Positions 62,067-64,000 of a DNA stretch of 64,000 bases are shown here, piece by piece; positions within the stretch are counted from its first letter, which is position 1; every line of letters begins with the position of its first letter. Below the pieces are notes generated by a model that was not told where the DNA came from, did no database searches, and saw nothing but the letters and a program-made list of their open reading frames with translations. The DNA is from Muraenolepis orangiensis (Eukaryota > Chordata > Actinopteri > Gadiformes > Muraenolepididae). The stretch spans positions 25,063,228 to 25,127,227 of the forward strand of contig CM051001.1 in NCBI GenBank assembly GCA_027704905.1. The letters run 5' to 3'. The translations under genes and the position numbers were made by a program.

Positions 62067-63059
62067 AGATTATTTAGTTAAAACGTTGGGCATTTAACAG
62101 GAGCAAACTGTCCCGTATCCTCTCTTCCTCATCCATTGCAGCAAGACGGGTCTGGCTGCAGCCCTGCTGCCTGGTGGCCTTATCTGACTGTGTGGCATGG
62201 AGCTCTGTGCTGCTGTGTCTACTGCATAATGATGGAACGAAGGCCTGCCTCCCCAGATAAACACTTCCCCTGACTGCCCAGCGGGGCCTCCCGCTAGCTA
62301 CAAGTGTTAAAAAGAGCAAGAGACGTAAGACCCCAACATGGCCGTCGGGGACAAGTCTGCAACTATTCCATACTGGATTTGGTCCAGGATAGGTAGAAGT
62401 GATGGGTAAGGTCAGGTGGTGATGGGAGGTGTTGCTGAAAAAGTTAAATTTAAATGATATATCATAATATATGTGATATATAATATATTATATACAAATA
62501 TATAAAGGATTTTTGACAGGCTTGATTAACACTTGAGCTACTTGCTGAGAACTGAAATAAAGAATTAGAGCATTATCATGACAATAGGAAGTATGTCTGT
62601 ATTACAGGAAAGCCAAAGTAGTCAGCTGTTTAAAGCTAAAAGAAGATTTAAAGATAAAGGGACAATTTCCAATTCTGAACTACACAGGGAAGGAGAGCAA
62701 GATCAGAAATATAATTAACAAATGGTGTAAAAAGAAGAAAGAAATCTCCAGTGGTGCCTTAAATAAAAAATGGGTTTTATAATAATGGTATTCCCTGAGG
62801 CAGTTTAAAGAGCACATACTAGAGAGAACGGAGAATGGAGTACAAGGTATTGAAAATGGTGTAAAAGTTCTAAAGGCGGATATTGACCACACACCACCTG
62901 AGAAAATGTCTCCTTTACGTGATGCAGGAAAAAAGAGCACTTTCTTGATGGACATTCAAGGTGTGGAAGACATGACATTCATAAAGGGCGTAAAAGGACA
63001 TTTAGATTTAGTTTCATAAGCCTAAGAAACTGGAGGGACTCGTTCCTAATGTAAATTAT
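62067..63059. other. Non-coding stretch
   Basis: No gene recognised; the minus-strand open frame at 62319-62074 shows no family signature. Confidence 0.4.
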
Positions 63060-63170
63060 TAGGGCTGCCCCCTATTAGTCGACCAAAGGTTAATCGACCA
63101 AAGAGTCATTAGTCGATCAAGTTTTCATTGGTCGTTTATCGCAGGAAAAAAACAAAAACTTTTTATTTCC

Positions 63171-63294
63171 GACACGTGAGAGGACACGTGAGAGAGGACA
63201 CTTGAGAGAGGACACGTGAGAGAGGACACGTGAGAGAGGACACGTGAGAGAGGACACGTGAGAGAGGACACATGAGAGAGGACACGTGAGAGAG
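63171..63294 (+). repeat. 14-bp minisatellite with E-box core
   Basis: Nine units of GACACGTGAGAGAG, the first two bases shorter and two units mutated in the CACGTG core. The minus-strand Ser-Leu-Thr-Cys frames across it are artefacts. Confidence 0.96.
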
Positions 63295-63304
63295 GACAGC
63301 AGCG

Positions 63305-63632
63305 GCGCAGAGGACAGTGAGCCCGCACCAAAGAAGCAAAGGGAAAAGCAGCAGGAGATATCAATGCTGATGGGTTCTGGTGAAGAGCAACAGATGGAAG
63401 CTGAGAACAATGAAATGAAGACATACTTGGAGGACCGAACCAAGGTTGATAAGGGACCACTGACTGATTGGTGGAAAATAAATGAGGAACGCCATCCTAA
63501 GCTTGCCAGAGCAGCTAAACGCATCCACTCCATCCCTTCCACATCCACGCTATCGGAGAGCATATTTTCAAAAGCCGGCTTCATGGTGCTCACTTCTCCC
63601 AGACAACATAGACAAAGTTTTTAGCTATGTAC
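63305..63632 (+). pseudogene. hAT transposase C-terminus (dimerisation region), frameshifted
   Basis: The frame gives EDSEPAPKKQREKQQEIS, then EMKTYLEDRTKVDKGPL, TDWWKINEERHPKLARAA and STSTLSESIFSKAGF. The 'PL.WW..N...P.L...A......ST...SE..FS.AG' pattern is the hAT C-terminal dimerisation domain. After GFMV a one-base shift moves the remaining conserved tail (LLPDNIDKV) to the next frame at about 63590-63615. The DNA-binding finger and catalytic centre are deleted, so no activity is expected. Confidence 0.8.
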
Positions 63633-63876
63633 TTTCGTTTGTTTATATAATTTATATTTGTTTTATAAAGTTATTGTGTTGGTTTTAAAAGTTCATAAGT
63701 TGTTTGATGTTGATGTTATATGCTGTGTATCCTTGTTGATTTTTCCGACACATTCTGAATCATCATTTAATTACTTGCCGGTGTCGTCAAACAGGCAGCT
63801 CATTTATTGCGTGCACATGCGCATCATTAGTCGACCATTGGACGACCAGGAAAATCTTTGGTCGGGGGCAGCCCTA

Positions 63877-64000
63877 TTATTTATTATCATCACAAAATCA
63901 AGTCATCATATTTTCTATCATTATTCACTCCGAGGGCCATGTGATTTCTTCAAAATCATTTGAATAGACCTATTGATTTCACATAAATGATTGGGCACCG
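63877..64000. other. Right edge of the window
   Basis: No feature recognised. Confidence 0.4.

Larger units (their letters stand above)
63060..63876 (+). mobile_element. Internally deleted hAT transposon
   Basis: Begins TAGGGCTGCCCCCTATTAGT and ends GTCGGGGGCAGCCCTA. Flanking octamers TAAATTAT and TTATTTAT agree at six of eight positions, as in a decayed 8-bp duplication. GTCGACCA-type motifs repeat near both ends. It retains a 14-bp minisatellite and the C-terminal end of the transposase. Confidence 0.85.

Noticed and set aside
62074..62319. 81-codon minus-strand ORF
   Set aside because: No domain or splice signals; the composition is compatible with chance.

Overview
The window looks like teleost fish genomic DNA, dominated by non-coding sequence and nested transposable elements. 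Evidence: a Ty3/Gypsy chromovirus, a BEL/Pao gag relic, hAT families with BED and TTF-type zinc fingers, Harbinger-like elements, fish-type LINE 3' ends, and many long (CA)n tracts. Nothing bacterial or organellar is present. No complete host gene is visible. The only good host-coding candidate is a 150-nt exon on the minus strand (19461-19610) with a strong polypyrimidine tract and a clean donor. A CpG-rich block at about 42.83-43.29 kb could be a promoter. Whether the two belong to one minus-strand gene is a guess.

Layout. 0-9.6 kb: unannotated sequence with microsatellites and LINE 3' pieces on the minus strand. 9.67-10.70 kb: a Harbinger-like element whose centre has been expanded by (CA)n. 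13.10-14.74 kb: a second type of TIR element carrying a broken MADF-like accessory gene and a fragment of a BED-finger hAT. 14.74-15.19 kb: a collapsed hAT copy inserted at the end of that element. 19.46-19.61 kb: the candidate exon. 24.13-24.83 kb: a cleaner sister of the 9.67 kb element, in opposite orientation. 34.4-39.0 kb: a BEL/Pao relic containing a minus-strand LINE fragment, with its second LTR split by a hAT copy. 39.89-41.83 kb: the longest copy of that hAT, with a TTF-finger ORF, a foldback and a nested MITE. 42.83-43.29 kb: the CpG-rich block. 44.93-48.98 kb: a Gypsy element with near-identical LTRs and a target-site duplication; its pol is open from RT to chromodomain, but gag, protease, primer-binding site and the pol start are deleted. 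53.46-54.85 kb: a third Harbinger-like element holding a solo LTR related to the Gypsy LTRs and a 44-bp perfect palindrome. 57.18-57.78 kb: another short TIR element. 63.06-63.88 kb: a deleted hAT keeping only the transposase dimerisation region.

The most informative material is how the elements are built and nested. Several target-site duplications can be read exactly (5 bp for the LTR elements, 8 bp for hATs, 3 bp for the Harbinger-like elements), so the order of many insertions can be reconstructed. The Harbinger-like elements share a plan: a short TIR, dense arrays of one short motif inside each end, and in two families a leftover protein start. The array motif differs between families. 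Family names come from motifs recognised by eye; no database search was done.
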